Numbered from the stretch's first letter, positions 11,481-26,196 are shown. The stretch is DNA of 64,000 bases from Bathynomus jamesi (GCA_023014485.1 JAJOZX010002704.1:296001-360000), one strand, 5' to 3'. Numbers and translations are program-made. Notes: a model not told the origin generated them from the letters alone.

Positions 11481-12351
11481 GGGCAGGGCCAAGGGCGAAT
11501 GACTGCAAAAATGCCCCCTCCCCAATAGAAGAAGAAGAGAACCAAAATCAACGTCCATTTATAACCTTTGGTTAGCTTCCGCCCGAATTGTTCATTCTCA
11601 CGAAGGTCAAGCTTTTCACTCCACCTTAGACCTACAGTTTAACGTGGAATCCGAATCACGCCCCACCAGCAGCCCAGCATCTTAACCACTAGGCCACCCA
11701 GGGTACCCATTTATCTACCAACCACTTTCTTTATTGTGTGGAAGGATGAACAGCTGGGTTTTGCTGCGCGCCGGCTGCCGTCACCGGGTCTCGAACCCGG
11801 GGCCGATGGATTCGTAGTCAGCGACGCTAACCACTACACCACCGAGGTGGACCGGCTATCCGGATCCGCATCCGCATAATTTTTAACATCCGCATCCGCA
11901 CTTCTGACTGCGGATATTACCTCTAATAAATTATGCAATTTACAATTAAATTAGCTTATAAAGTAGCTTATAAGGCCCAGTCATGCACATTTCATGTAAA
12001 GTATTAATTATTAATGAACAAACAAATATATAAACCTCAAAATATAAATACCTGGTAACACATAATGAAACTTGTTTCATTGAATTTTCTGTGGCTGAAA
12101 CTCTTGAGAAGGTTATTATTTTTATCATAATGAAAACATTAATATTAATTTTAATTCTTATGCATTGCCTGCCATAATAGTAATATCACGAAATTTGAAA
12201 AATTATGTCATATATTCATAATTCTATATTATATTGATAGATTAACTAAATATCCGCATCCGCATCCACGGATATCGAAATTAAAGATCCGCATCCGCAG
12301 ATGTTGAAAAACTGACATCCGGTCCACCACTAATATATATATATTAATATA

Positions 12352-12390
<39 letters not shown>

Positions 12391-12445
12391 AAATGAATGG
12401 TTCCCTGAGTTTTTATGATACACACAGACTGTGTTCCATGCACAA

Positions 12446-12511
<66 letters not shown>

Positions 12512-15500
12512 CGGGGGGCGAGGAGGGCTATTTGGCCTGGGCCTCAAGCTTAAGGGGCCCTCAAGTCTAGAAACTTTCAGGTTTCAATATAATGTTTTGC
12601 AGTGAAAGTAATAATTGGGTTTAGCTATGGGCCTTAAAAGCTGGAAGTGGCCCGGGCCTCTCTGGACCTCTGAGAGGGTCTGTATATATATATATATAAA
12701 ACCGCTTATTTCTAATTGAAAGACATTGACTTATAAACAGTTCACATCACCACAGAAAGAGGGAACGATAGTAGCATGGGCGCAAAGGAGAGAGTGCAAT
12801 ACAAACGCAAATGTTGATCAATGTTGCATAAGTTATGCAACAAAGGGAATGGGGAGTGTTGCAAATGTTATGCAACAAAGGAGTAGGGGGAATGTTGCAA
12901 GAGCAACAAGGGTTATGCAACTTGGAGGCGGAGTTATTCCCCAAGAGAAAGAGAGAAGAGAAGGAGAGAGGAAGAGAGGTGTTCGCCTGGCAGGAGCCAA
13001 GCGCATATTAAAACTTCAGCCGAGCGGCCGTTGTCTTAATATGTTCCTAATCAGCCAGTTGGCTTATCTGGCTGAGCTGCCAGATTGCGCCATTTACTTA
13101 ATTAAAGCATATATCCAGGTTTAATCTGCCAGTTGACTTAGAAGGCGTAAATGGCTTGTTCAGTTGTACATTATTGAGTTGCCAGATTGCGTTTACATAT
13201 TTAATTAAAGCATATATTCAGGCTTAACCAGCCAGTTGACCTAGAAGGGGTAAATGGCTTGTTCAGGTGTACATTATCAGGGTTGCCAGATTGTACAATC
13301 CAGATATTTTTGACAGTTGGCTTAGAAATCCGTCATCCGTTTTAGAAGGCAGCCATTTGATGTAATTAAATGTCGTGTACAACCAAAAGAATTAAATAAA
13401 ACACCATTACATCATTCTGTTTATTTAGACAAATTAATGGATGCAATTTCACGAAATATACAATGGAATATATATGGTCAAAAATAATAATAGCATAAGA
13501 AATACGAATGATGAATATATAATCAAAATAAATATATAATGGAATATATATGATCAAAAGATAATAATAGCATAAGAAATACTAACGAGAAACGAGAAAT
13601 ATATATATATATACAGGGTGTCCCATAAGTCCGGCATCATAGGAGAAATTCATATTTTTCTATTTCTACAAACCATAATTCATATTTTTCTCTTTCTACA
13701 GGCCATAATGTCTCTGAGCAAGGAAGAACGAATCCAGATAATTCTACTCATAGGAAATCGGAGTCAAAGAGAGGCGCTGCTGAATTTAACAGACTGCATC
13801 CAGACCGCGAGCCAATAACACAGAGTCGTGTTAGCAGACGTGTTGCAAAGTTTAAGGAAACAGGATCCATAGAAGATAAACCACGCAGTGGACCTTCAAG
13901 GAGGTCCACTGACGATGATACATCGACTGCTATCCTGGCTCACTTTAACAGAAGTCCCAATAGGTCTCTTCGGCGATTTTCCGCCGAGACAGGAGTGTCG
14001 AAAAGTAGCATCCATCGCATTCTTCAGGCTCACAAATGGCATCCATATAAACTTCAGATCCTACAGAAATTAAGCGAAGATGATCCCGACCGGCGGATGA
14101 AATTTTGTGAATGGGCTACGGAACAATATGCTCTGGATGCCAATTTCCCGTCCACCATTCTGTTCAGTGAAGAGGCTGTTTTTTATGGAAATGGTGAGGT
14201 AAATCGACAGAACACCCGCTACTGGTCTCAAAACAACCCTCACTGGTATACCTCTTCAAAGGAACAAAATGCATCTCGGGTGGTGGTATGGTGTGACATT
14301 TGGAAGGATCGCATCATAGGCCCCCTCTTTTTCGATGAACATGTCACTGGAGGCACCTACCTACATATGCTCAAGGAAGAAACATTTCCCAGTGTCTTGA
14401 ACGAAGAAGGAAATTTCCCAACATGGTTCCAGCAAGACGGCGCTCCTGCACATTACAGCACCCAAGTAAGGGAATACCTGTACCAACAATTCCCTGGTCA
14501 TTGGATAGGACGTCGAGGGCCTGTGGAATGGCCAGCTTGAAGCCCGGATCTCACGCCACTAGATTTTTATCTCTGGGGCCACTTGAAAGCGCTGGTATAC
14601 GCAGAGAAAATTAGGAGTGTTGAACATTTGCGGCAGCGCATTATTGGGGCATGTAACACCATTACCTGACATCATTCACCGTGTGCTTGCTGACTGGGTA
14701 TCACGTCTGAATTTGTGTATTGAAAACAATGGTGGACATATTGAGCACGTTCTGTAAATAAAAGCTTTTGTTTTACCTTTTTTATTATTTTTCCTATGAT
14801 GCCGGACTTATGGGCCATTAGCCACAACCTCACTACAAACCTCATCATGATATACAGGGTGTCCGAGAATTATCTGTACAATTTTTGGCTGTTATTAAAA
14901 GTCAACCATGAAGTGTAGAAATTCCAGTGTTGTCCCATTTTACAGAGAAACTCATTAGGTTTTTTCTGATAACAAGTTTTGACAAGTTTTTCTTTTTCAG
15001 ATATTCATACACACCCCTCATCCTTAATGAATCCACAGGAGAAAGCACAGTGTGTTGAATGGTTTATCGAAACAAAATCAGATACACAAGTTCAACGAAG
15101 ATTTAGAACTTATTACAACAGAAACCCTCCATCAAGAGTAACCATACGAGCTTGGTATAAAAGGTTTAAGGAAACTGGAAGTGTAGAGCCTAAGAAAGGA
15201 GCAGGGCGGCCTCGAACGTCTTTTGAAAATGTCGAGCGCATTCGAGAGGCTTTTGTTCGCAGTCCACGCAAGTCGACAAGAATTGCATCACGAGAGTTAC
15301 AGATACCTCGTTCGACAGTGCATGATGTCTTGCGTAAACGTTTGAAGTTGCATCCTTACAAGTTGCAAATCTTGCAACAGATTACGCAAGAAGGTAAGGT
15401 CTCCCGTAAGGAATTTGCAATGACTCTGCTTGACAGAGTCGACCAGGACAATGCGTTCTTGGCAAGAATCATGTTTTCGGACGAGGCAACTTTTCATGTT

Positions 15501-18500
15501 TCAGGCAAGGTAAACAAACAAAATGTGCGCATATGGGGGTCACAAAATCCACATTGCATAGAAGAGCACATCAGAGACAGTCCTAAAGTTAATGTGTGGT
15601 GTGGCCTGTTACATGATCGCGTGATTGGACCATTTTTCTTCGGTGAACCAACAGTGACCTCCAATACCTACCTGGACATGTTGCAACACTTTGTCTATCC
15701 GCAACTGGAAGCACTGCATCCACGCATCATTTTTCAGCAAGATGGCGCACCGCCACATTGGCCCTTGATCGTCCGTAAGTCCCTGAATGAGACATTCCCA
15801 AACAGGTGGATTGGCTGTGGAGGTGCAATTCATTGGCCGGCTAGATCTCCCGACATCACACCCTGTGATCTCTTTCTTTGGGGATTCGTCAAAGATCTTG
15901 TGTACAATACGCGGGTGACAGATATTGATGATTTAAAAGCAAGAATCACAGCTGCTATTGAGCGAATTGATGTGGATATGCTGCAGCGTACATGGCAACA
16001 TTTGGAGTATCGATTGGATGTTTTGCGAATCACTGATGGTGCACATATCGAATGTTTGTAACAACGTTACTTTAATAAAAGAAACTTTTGAAAATACAGA
16101 TTCTAAATAATCTTGTTTAAGAATTTTACGTGTGTTATCAAGAATTTTATTAAAAGATGAAATTCTACAGATAATTTTAGGACACACTGGAATTTCTAAA
16201 AAATTTGTCAAAACTTGGTATCAGAAAAAACAATGAGATTCTCTGTAAAATGGGACAACACTGGAATTTCTACACTTCATGGTTGACTTTTAATAACAGC
16301 CAAAAATTGTACAGATAATTCTCGGACAACCTGTATTTTAATATAGTGGTAAAAATACTTAAGATTCTCCATGATGACAAGATTTACATTCTCAACCGTA
16401 GGGTACGAGTAGTCGGTATGATGTAACATGACATAATATCGCTTGTCATACCACTCATCAACAAGACTCACTATCCATAACCGTTGCTTATCTTCTGAAC
16501 GTGTTGTTTCTTCTACTTCGAGGTATATGTGAGCTTTTATAAAGGTTAGGTCTACAACATACTTCAATACATCGTTTGTACTACGAAATCCTACAATGCC
16601 CTCGCCAGAATACTCGTAGAGTATTTGAACATCTTGGTCCTTCGCACGGCTCAATGTAGCCTTAAAAGTTTCAAAGGAGGGTGGAATAAGGAGTTTTTCA
16701 GTATCAACCACATCTTGGCACTTTGCCGAATACCATTTCATAAACGTTGAACACGCAATATTAAAGGTAACCATTACTATTTTTCGTCTACGCTGGAGAA
16801 TACACGTCTGAGCTCAAGGGTATGCAGAGGTCAACTGAGCACGCAGGGATAGAGATATGCTCAGGTAGTGGCAGGAGTCACGTGACAGATCTTACAGTGG
16901 GCGGAGCTTAGCTTTTTACTGTACACACACACGCACGCACGCAAAGGAGAAAACGAAACCTTAATTGAAACAAATATACGTGATAAATAAACATCGTTAA
17001 CAATACACATATATATATAAATACAATCAAGGATTAAGGTAGCCAAAGGGTACGGTATCAAAGGCACCAGGCATCTGGTAACGCTTCCTATAGGTGTTAC
17101 GGCATACCTTCGTGCCCCTAAGTTCCTTCACACATCCCAGTTTCTGCGCCCGAAAATTGTGCGTCCCCACAGTCAGTTGCGGTGGCTGGTCACTTTCATC
17201 TTCCAAGCACATTAGATCCTTCAAGGAGTCAAAGTTAACGACTCGATGGTTCGCATGGTTAAGCGTGATACCCTTAGCCTTCACGATATACTTCATATCA
17301 TCCCTCACCCGTACCCCATATGTTTTTGGCCCTGTTGATACAAACGAGTCTGCGTATGCATCATTACCATACTCATCCTTGATCTCGTTAGTTAGCTCTC
17401 CGAGGAATTCCCCAATAGCAGGCATGTATTCACCCTCCCTCGCTGTGAATATCACGCTGTGTCAGCGTACAGCACCCTCCGTCCAAGAGAGTGCAGTAGA
17501 CCCCAAAGTTTGATGCGGGCGTAGGCCGTTGTGAAGCTGGCTACAGGTATGTTTGTAACCCGTGAGGTATCTGTGGTCAGTTCGGCGATGTACTTTATTA
17601 TATAAGTATTACCTACATTCACGATCTCCATAACCTCTTTATCGGGAGCGTTGGCATAATCCCAGACTTCGCCATAACTTTGTGCCAAATGGACGTTCCC
17701 TTTGCTGGTATGCTGTGCAAATTTCCCCCAAAGACTGTTTAGACACAACTTTGCACTAAAGCGCTTGCTAGGATCCTTAACAATTTGGGAACGGTCAAGC
17801 TGTATACCTTCATGGGCACGGTAGCGCTGAATATAATCCGTTTTTTCATCTTCGGTATCAATCCCTCGCGGATATCCTGATGCGTTTATATATGGTGTGA
17901 AAAGGTTGGGTAGCTTCTGAAACCTCTACACCTCATGTATCTTCAATATTCTGTACCCATGGCGAACGGCTAGGGCCAGTTCAGGGCTTGTATATACACC
18001 TTTGATCTTACTCTGGTTGGTTGTATGGTTACAATCACCGTTGTTCTCTTCTGCGCACTTCACGCACAGGGGAAACATGAGCTTGTGATCTATAACGACA
18101 GGTAAGATCGGCATCCACAAATCGCGAGGGGGGGAGCACGTCTACGAAAGAGAGTCCAAAGTAGCGTTCATTCAAGTTAGCTGAAAACTCCTCGATGGTT
18201 GGTATGGTGGGACCCACTATTTTTTCAGGTGCACCTACGGGGTACGTATTGTTCTTCATCACGTAGGGGTATAAAGAGCATAAGTAGTAGTAATGGAGTT
18301 TCACGCCATCCGAAGGCGGAAAGTATAGCTTCAATGGGTTTGTACGCCCTCCAAACAAGCTGTCACCGCATTTGAGGGGGTCCAACACCATTGAACGTTT
18401 GATGGCCCTTATTTCTTAAAGGTACTGGGCATCTGTTTCCAACCGTGCATCATACTCATGCTCCCACACGATTTTGTGAGTGAACTGGGAACCTATAAGT

Positions 18501-21500
18501 TGATGGCGGTTACGGGTCCATGCGTGGCTGTTGGTGGGGGATCTTCCATAAACCTCCCCTGTGAAGGCACATTCAGCGCGCCGGCATCCATGCCACCAGC
18601 AGCCGTTAAAGGAATACAAAGTCTTTGGATATAAAGCCGCAACCACGATCGACGTTTAAATGTTTTCTGAAAATAACCGGATAATTGAAATTAAGAGTAT
18701 AAGGTGTGGCACTATGACCCGCAACCCGGAATACTCTGTCAATATCTATCATGAAGTTGTCCATATTGAAGGCTGTACTACTTTGAAAAGCTTGCATTAT
18801 ACGGCCTAAAATATATTCTATGTCTACAGTCGCAAAACGTCTGAACGGTATTACTGCCCAAAAATCGTCCCAGTCATCTGACCCGAACCTGAAGGACAAC
18901 CTCGTCCGGACTTGACGTTCGTCGCGGTTCTGAAGGGCAAATTCCACAATACGTTCAACTACGCGCCGCAGTCCGTTGGTATACAGGGATCCAGGGTCAA
19001 CCCTGACCACGTACCGATTTCTAGTCAGGGCAGCGGTGGGGGTAGCGGTGCGCACCAACTCGAATGTTATACCATCCTCCACATTATGAGAAGCTGCTGT
19101 GGAGGAAGTACCCGGAACTGAATAATGGGGCATATTTGAAGAAGGTACTATTGTGGGGGTTGTGTCGTAAGACGTAGAGGGTTGGGGCTCTATTACTGGG
19201 GGCTAACAACCGGCGCAATCCTGGCACGCTTTATACCTGACGTGGAGCGCTCTTCATCATGCTTCCGCTTTGAACTGTCGCATGCTATAGGTGTCCCTGG
19301 TGAGGGTTCGTCAGCGGGGAAGGATTCTGTAGCTGCACGGCCATCGGGTTCGTCTGTGATATCGATGATGGGGTTCTGTACATCGTCGTCATTCATGGTT
19401 CTGTGAAAGAAGAAAAACAAAATATAAGGAACAGCACTCAAAATTTGTAATATTTTGTAAATGACCCACTTAGGGGTGTGACTTGTTAGAGATGGAATAT
19501 GTAGAAAAATTCAAGTTCACAAGCCCCTCCACATGTATTATATCTGGCCCTACAGGATGTGGAAAAACTGTATTTATGCTTAAAATCATTAAAGATAATG
19601 GGGAGATGTTCTGAAAATTTGTGCATAAAGTAATATGGTGCTATTCGACGTATCAGTCAGTGTTCAACGAGTACCAAGATGAAATTTTGTTCCACAAGGG
19701 TGTATATGACATTAATTCGTTAAACGGTAATGAGCATACAGTTATTGTAGTTGACGATCTCATGTTGAAATGGATAAAACGTTTGCCGAGACATTTACAG
19801 AGTTCTCCCACCATCTTAACATAAGCGTATTCTTCATCAACCAGAATCTATTTTTCAAAAATAGATACAAGCGCGATGTGTCGCGAAATACACAATATCT
19901 AGTCTTATTCGCGCAAAGTAGAGATGTGTCACAAATTGGGATATTAGCCAATCAAATGTTCCCGAATCAGCGTAAGGAGTTTTTGGAGGTTTATAAAGAG
20001 GCCACAAACCAGCGTTATGGATATTTGTTTTGTGACCTTCACCCACGAAACACGTTTAGGGTGCTTCTAAGAACGAATATATTCACAAGCGAACCTGAAA
20101 CGGTGTATATTCCAGAATGACAAATAGGCTGAAGAAATATCGTGAATTAATAAAAATCTATCAACGATTTCCCCGGGCACTGCAACAGATGTTTGTTAAA
20201 AATATCGACTCCGCCTTTTTAAAATGCATCTGTGAAATCTGTCTTAATGGTATAAAATGTAATGTGCCAATGAAACCCCCTCAGAAGGCTCGCTTACGTC
20301 GTTACAAGAATATAATAGGAGCGCTTACTCATAAAAGTCAAACTGTGGGTAAGAAAAAGCGAATTATTGTACAAAGAGGAGGATCATTCCTACCCATCTT
20401 ATTTTCAGTCTTGGGACCTTTACTGACTAGATTAATATCATGAACAATGTGGTAGTGATTCCGCACGAGGTGTATGCTTCATTGCAAAGTTCAAAGATTC
20501 CAGACATGGCTCTAGAACCACGTAAAAGTAGACTTAAAAGAATGGAAAGCGAGTTGCTAACCCTATTAAAGAGTGAAAAGTCACCTGATGAGAAAAGGAT
20601 CTTGTACCAAGAGGCTTTGCAGGAATTTATTCATGCGTACGAAGATTATAAGAGTCCGACAGGGTCCGACCTGGGTCCGACGTTAGAGATGACCAACCAA
20701 AGAATAACGGAACACAACACATCGATCATGTGTTAAAAAGCAGTCTCCCACATGCATTGAGGAATAAAGGCTTAAGTCTTTATAATCTATTGAGTGAGGA
20801 CCCCATCATACAGTGAACCGATACAGGCGAGGTCATTGTTGAAGGAAGAAGGGTACAAGGATCCAACATCTTTGACATTGTTCATGATCTGGTGAGAAAG
20901 TGGGACAGGCCTTCACCAACAGGATGGAAACATATTAAAGCAAGACTACAACAAATAAATGTCGCCCAAAACATTGATAGGTAATCTGAATAGGTTAAAA
21001 GATCTGGATCAAGTCTCGCATGTGTCACAACTGAGTAAACCATCGCCTCGCAGCAGCAGCGTCTCTGAAGAAGAGAAATAAGAGAACAAACGGCCAACCT
21101 TATCCACGTGTCTCTAAAATACGCAAATGGCTAACATATTAAGTAAACGCTATTATGACATTTCTCACCCAACCTCCTATGGTGACATTAATAGACTGTA
21201 CAGAAGTGTTTACGGAGTGGGGAAAAAGATGTTAAAAGGTTTTTGCGGGAGCAGGATGCTTATACACTTCATAAACCGGTGAGAAAAAGTTTTAAAACGG
21301 CGAAGACAACAGCGGCTTCGATTGACTCTATGTGGCAAGCGGGCTTAACAGACATGCAAAAATATTCAGTGTACAATGACGGATACCGCTACATCCTATT
21401 CATAATAGATGTATTCTCTAGATATCTTTGGCTAATTCCATTGAAAAATAAATCGCCTGAAACAGTTGCTAAAGCGATCAAAACGTTGATGTTAAAAGAA

Positions 21501-24500
21501 GAAAGGGTTTCTGGCTATTTTTGTACGGATATGGGGAAAGAATTTATAGGTCGCGCTTTTCAGAACATGCTGACAGAGTTTAATATCAGTTACTACACTA
21601 GCAGTTCTATACATAAGGCCTCTTTAGCTGAAAGAGTTCAACGTACCATAAAGGAGTTCATGCATCACTATTTTACACATAAACACACATACAGATATAT
21701 AAACGTTCTCGGTTCATTGTCTTCATCATACAACCGTTCACACCACCGTACGATTGGCACAACACCTATCGAAGTTTTAGAAAGAGGTACGCTGCCAGAG
21801 GTGAGAAGAGATGGGCAACCACCACCACACTCTACACATTTCAAAATCAATGATTATGTAAGGCTATCACGTTCGGGAAATAAATTCGCGAAGGGATTTG
21901 AGCAAGGATGGACACGTGAGATTTTTAAAGTTAGTGCTGTGAGACCTAAAGGCGAGATAATGATGTATTACTTTGAAGATTTGAATGGGGAAGAGATCGC
22001 TGGAGGCTTTTACCGCGAGGAGTTGCAGAAAGTGACATTTAATTTAAGAAAAAGTGTGTTTAAAATTGAAAACATTTTAGGCAGCAAAGGTTCAGGAAAG
22101 AGAAAAATGTACCTGGTGAAATGGCTAGGTTACCCAGAAAGCTTCAACACCTATATAAAAGCTGCTGCAATAATGAAGCTTAAATAGTATGCAACATGGA
22201 GCCTAGCCACATTTATGTCACACTCCCGTCCTCTTCTTCTCTGTCTGTACATCCTAACAACACCCTCGCCAACTTTGTGACAGAACTCCACGGACTCATT
22301 GAATTGGAGCGTGATTCGTATGAGGTGGGTTTATGTGAACTCCAGTTATTCTCCAAATTTTTAACTCTTGAAAATGAGCAAATCATATTTCTGATTCTTA
22401 GAAGAATCGATGAGTGCGAAAAATTAGACATAACCTTAGACAATACTATGCGATCAGTCCTGTTCGGTGAGGTGCAGTAGTATAGCACAAATGTATCGCT
22501 AGGAATCGGCCATTATGATAGAGCCATGGACATTGTGACGGGGTTAAACAAGAGTCTTGAAAAGTCGTACCTGACGAACGATTTACTTTTTTAAGTCGTA
22601 AACATAGACACGCCTGCATGCACATTGAAGTTAAAATTAACGCTTAGCAGAAATATTAAAGATAAAGAGCTGTTCACAATTGTGGCTGAGGGCCGATATA
22701 GAGCAGCTCTCCAAAGAGATACCTTTCACGAGGCACAGCATGACTTGTCCAGGTTAATTGAAGATGGAGAAATTGGGTGAAAGCTCTCCGCCCCCAGACA
22801 TGTGCTATATTTACAGCAATATCGTAGAACACCAATTTGTTGGGGACACCCAGGCGCGCCTGCTGCGCATTGCACACATCCCCAACCGTAGAGGGAAAAG
22901 TTTGAGCATTACATATGACAAGCCCCATTATGTGAATGTTGCGATTAATCTATTAACTACCATCTTGATATGATATATATAACAACGATTGAGGGAAAAA
23001 ATTTCCCCTTCGGTGATGGGAGCTTAACAGTGAAACTACACTTTCTTCGTTTATAATGACCCAAAGGCCATTCACAGTCTATCGAGGGGTGAGATATCAA
23101 CGTGGGAGTGCGCTTGGATCCATTTTTTATCCATACGACGCACTGCTGTCCCACTGTTGAAGAGGGGTGCTAGATACCTAGGGAGGAAGGCGTTACAAAC
23201 AGGTTTTAACGCGGCAAAAGACATAATGGGTGGAACTAGGCCTAAAGAAGCTCTAAAAAACATTTAAAACGTACAAGGGACGAAATCATCCAAGGTGCAA
23301 AGAGAAAAATGCGTGGTGGTGGAAAGAAGAGAGTTGCCAGGAAGGTGTTACCATCACGTGGCGCTAAACGTGAAAGAAAATAAAAAAAAGTGCTCTAAGC
23401 ATATGAAACCTATGGCTGATCATTTTTTTAAACTGATATAAGCTGAGGACACTAGTCTCACGAATCATAGGCTGATTACTATTTGTCGAGAGAGGTGGTA
23501 CTATTTCTGACTCGTCATGGCGCGTTTCATACATCCGTGTAGTTCACAATGCTGTAAATCGGAACTGTTCCTCTTTGATTTGCCCCCTACTCAGGTCTCT
23601 ATTGAGCATAGCGACTTTATTACAATTAACCCATCAAACACAATTAGTTCGCCCAGTGCCCCTAAAGAATTCGTGATACCCAGCTCAGGCCCTTATTTTT
23701 TTGACCCGAGCTGCATGAACATGTACGCTAAACTGCGTATAGCCCATTCAGATGGAACGGCCTGCGATGATAGTTACTCAGCGTACCCTGAAACCAACAT
23801 TTTACACTCCATATTCAGCCAGTGTGAGGTGTATTTAAATCAGGTTAACATCTCGGCAGGAACGTGGTATTATCACCTACGAGCCTATCTGGAAAATGTC
23901 CTCAACTTCTCAAAAGAAGCGAAGGACACCTTTTTAACCGCCGAGGGATATTATCAGATTAAAGATGAAAATGGTATAAAGGAAAAATTAAAAAATTCTA
24001 AAAAAAGATATACGAGTGTTTTGGACGTCTTCATACAGATTTCACATTCCAGAAGAAACTACTTATGGATGGCACCGATCTGAAACTAAAGCTCAACCGC
24101 ACGAGTCGTGAGATCTGCATAAATCTGGGGTCTGATCAAGAAGAGGGCGCGAAACCCGTTGTGATTCACATCATGGAGACGTATTTGCGTATACGCCGAG
24201 TGAAATTAAGTTCGCCAAAACAAATCGAAATTGAGAAAGACTTAATACACGCCACAGTAAAATACCCAATTAAAAGGGGACAGATCAAACTATACACGGT
24301 GCCCGCCGGGTTGGCCTCGAAGCAACTAGAAAACGTGGCCCTTGGAGTCCTACTTAAAAGGATATTAATTGGAATGCAGGATCACGCCTCGACGAATGGA
24401 AAATATAAAAAGAGTGCCTTTAAATTCGAGAATTTCGGCCTTAAAAATATAACTATACGTAAATGGCATCGCGTTGAGAGGGACTATGATCACGGACTAC

Positions 24501-25819
24501 TCATCAGACGCTGTGTTCCCGCTCTGCGCGAGAGCTTATAGTAGTCTGGCTCATAATGCTGGAGCCTGTGACGAGCTTGGGTTTGGCGTAACGCAGAAAG
24601 AATTTGCCGAAGAATTTAACATTTATTCATTTGATATTACCCCTGACTTGTCTGCTGGCGTAAATACACACTGAAGTCCACAACAGAGTGGGAATATCTC
24701 AGTCAGGTTGGAATTTGCCAAGCCTTTAGATGCTTCTATTAGTGTACTCGTGTACCTCGATTCACAAGCACTAATAGAAGTTAACCGTTTCAGGAACGTG
24801 GTCACAGACTTTTAAAATGGACACAAATACACTCCAGAGAGTAATGAAAAGTGATCGAATCACACGCTCCAAATTTATCGGCGTGTTTGCGAAGAATGAA
24901 ATATTGAAATTGCCAACTACGAGAAACTGGTACGGGATTATCGTTAACACCGACATTGTGGGGGGTGAGAGGATTCATTGGTTTGTAATCTATTTTAAAA
25001 ATAGGGAAAGCATGTACTATTTTGACTCACTCGGCACTTACCCTGGAATGATCCAGTGGTTGTACAATTTATCGAACAGATACATATACCTGAGATTGTA
25101 TGGAACTCGTATCGTTCTCAAGGATATTATAGTAACACGTGCGGCATGTGGGAAGGGATTTATAAATTTTTTAAAATTATTCGATTTGTGCAACACTGAA
25201 ATGAATGACGAGTTGGTATGCAAACAAATAAATAAAAAAAGTTCCCATATGTTAGCACCCGCTGTATTGTGTAAAGGTGTGTATCGCTATTAAGACTTAT
25301 TTAATGGACAATGGTTCCGCTTTGTACATGTTTTCTACCATTTAATAAATTAAATGAAAATACAATGTATTTTGTTCTTAACCCCAAAAATAATTACATT
25401 AGTTCCTCGATGACCTGGTATTCGTTGAACCGGATGTGTGCCAATACCTCGACCTCTGTGTTCAGGTCACTGGGTTGGTTGTGCGGTAAAACATCCATAT
25501 CATCTATTCCCTTTCATCAAAACGAAAAGTAGCTATAACACGATCAAGTTCCGCATCGGTCCTATAAGAAGTAAACATGATTAGTTCATGCTGAATCAAA
25601 TAAAGTTAAGTAAAAATAAATTAGTTTAATTAAAGAGATACAATAAGGGAAAATCCCGATTAGGACGCCTGGCAAATTGTAATCACAAAGCAGATATCCT
25701 GACAGTTTTCAAAAGTAAGCATCGGGATAATCTTAAAAGTTTTCAATATTTCTAAAATCCTACCTGTACAACTTTCTGTAAATTTTTAAATTATCAAGAA
25801 ATGTACAAATAAAGCCACA

Positions 25820-25853
<34 letters not shown>

Positions 25854-26196
25854 TGAAATAACCACGAAGGAAACAGACAATAATTAAAAGCAAGTGCACT
25901 AATTTACAGCTCAAAAGGAAGATTAGCTGGGTGTGCTAAGACATCTCAGAGAATAATTAAAAGCGAGTACGCTAATTTACAGCTGAAAAGTAAGATTAGC
26001 TGGGTGTGATACGCTTCGTCTGCCTGCAACGGGTCTCGAACCCGCAGACAATTCTTAATAGTTTTTAATATTTCTATTGTATCTATATTGTGTAAAGGTG
26101 CGTATACACTTCCGCTTAAATCACAAACTAATTTTCAAAACACATTTATTATGGCATTTATAAGTTAATTAACACTGAATGAGCCGCATAGCTCCA

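Larger units (their letters stand above)
16337..25560. mobile_element. Maverick/Polinton (adintovirus-like) element, decayed
   Basis: A compact block without introns that holds the Polinton gene set: protein-primed DNA polymerase B (minus), then on the plus strand FtsK/HerA-type packaging ATPase, two small proteins, retroviral-type integrase with a chromodomain-like tail, penton-like minor capsid protein, a pVI-like protein, double jelly-roll major capsid protein and adenain-like protease. Gene ends overlap or nearly touch, which is unlike the surroundings. Most frames carry frameshifts or stops. I could not find its long terminal inverted repeats; the left side is interrupted by a mariner insertion and the right limit is approximate. 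Confidence 0.88.

Noticed and set aside
11775..11845. tRNA gene on the minus strand
   Set aside because: The B box is perfect but acceptor and anticodon stems do not close, and related sequences occur in several repeats, so a tRNA-derived SINE is more likely.
12726..13124. 132-residue open frame as a gene
   Set aside because: The sequence is a repeat whose four copies shift frame relative to one another; no conserved protein emerges.
13079..13310. CRISPR-like array
   Set aside because: Units are about 103 bp with no spacer-repeat structure, in a eukaryotic context; it is an ordinary tandem repeat.
17094..17513. 139-residue frame on the plus strand opposite polB
   Set aside because: Antisense shadow of the polymerase; no independent support.
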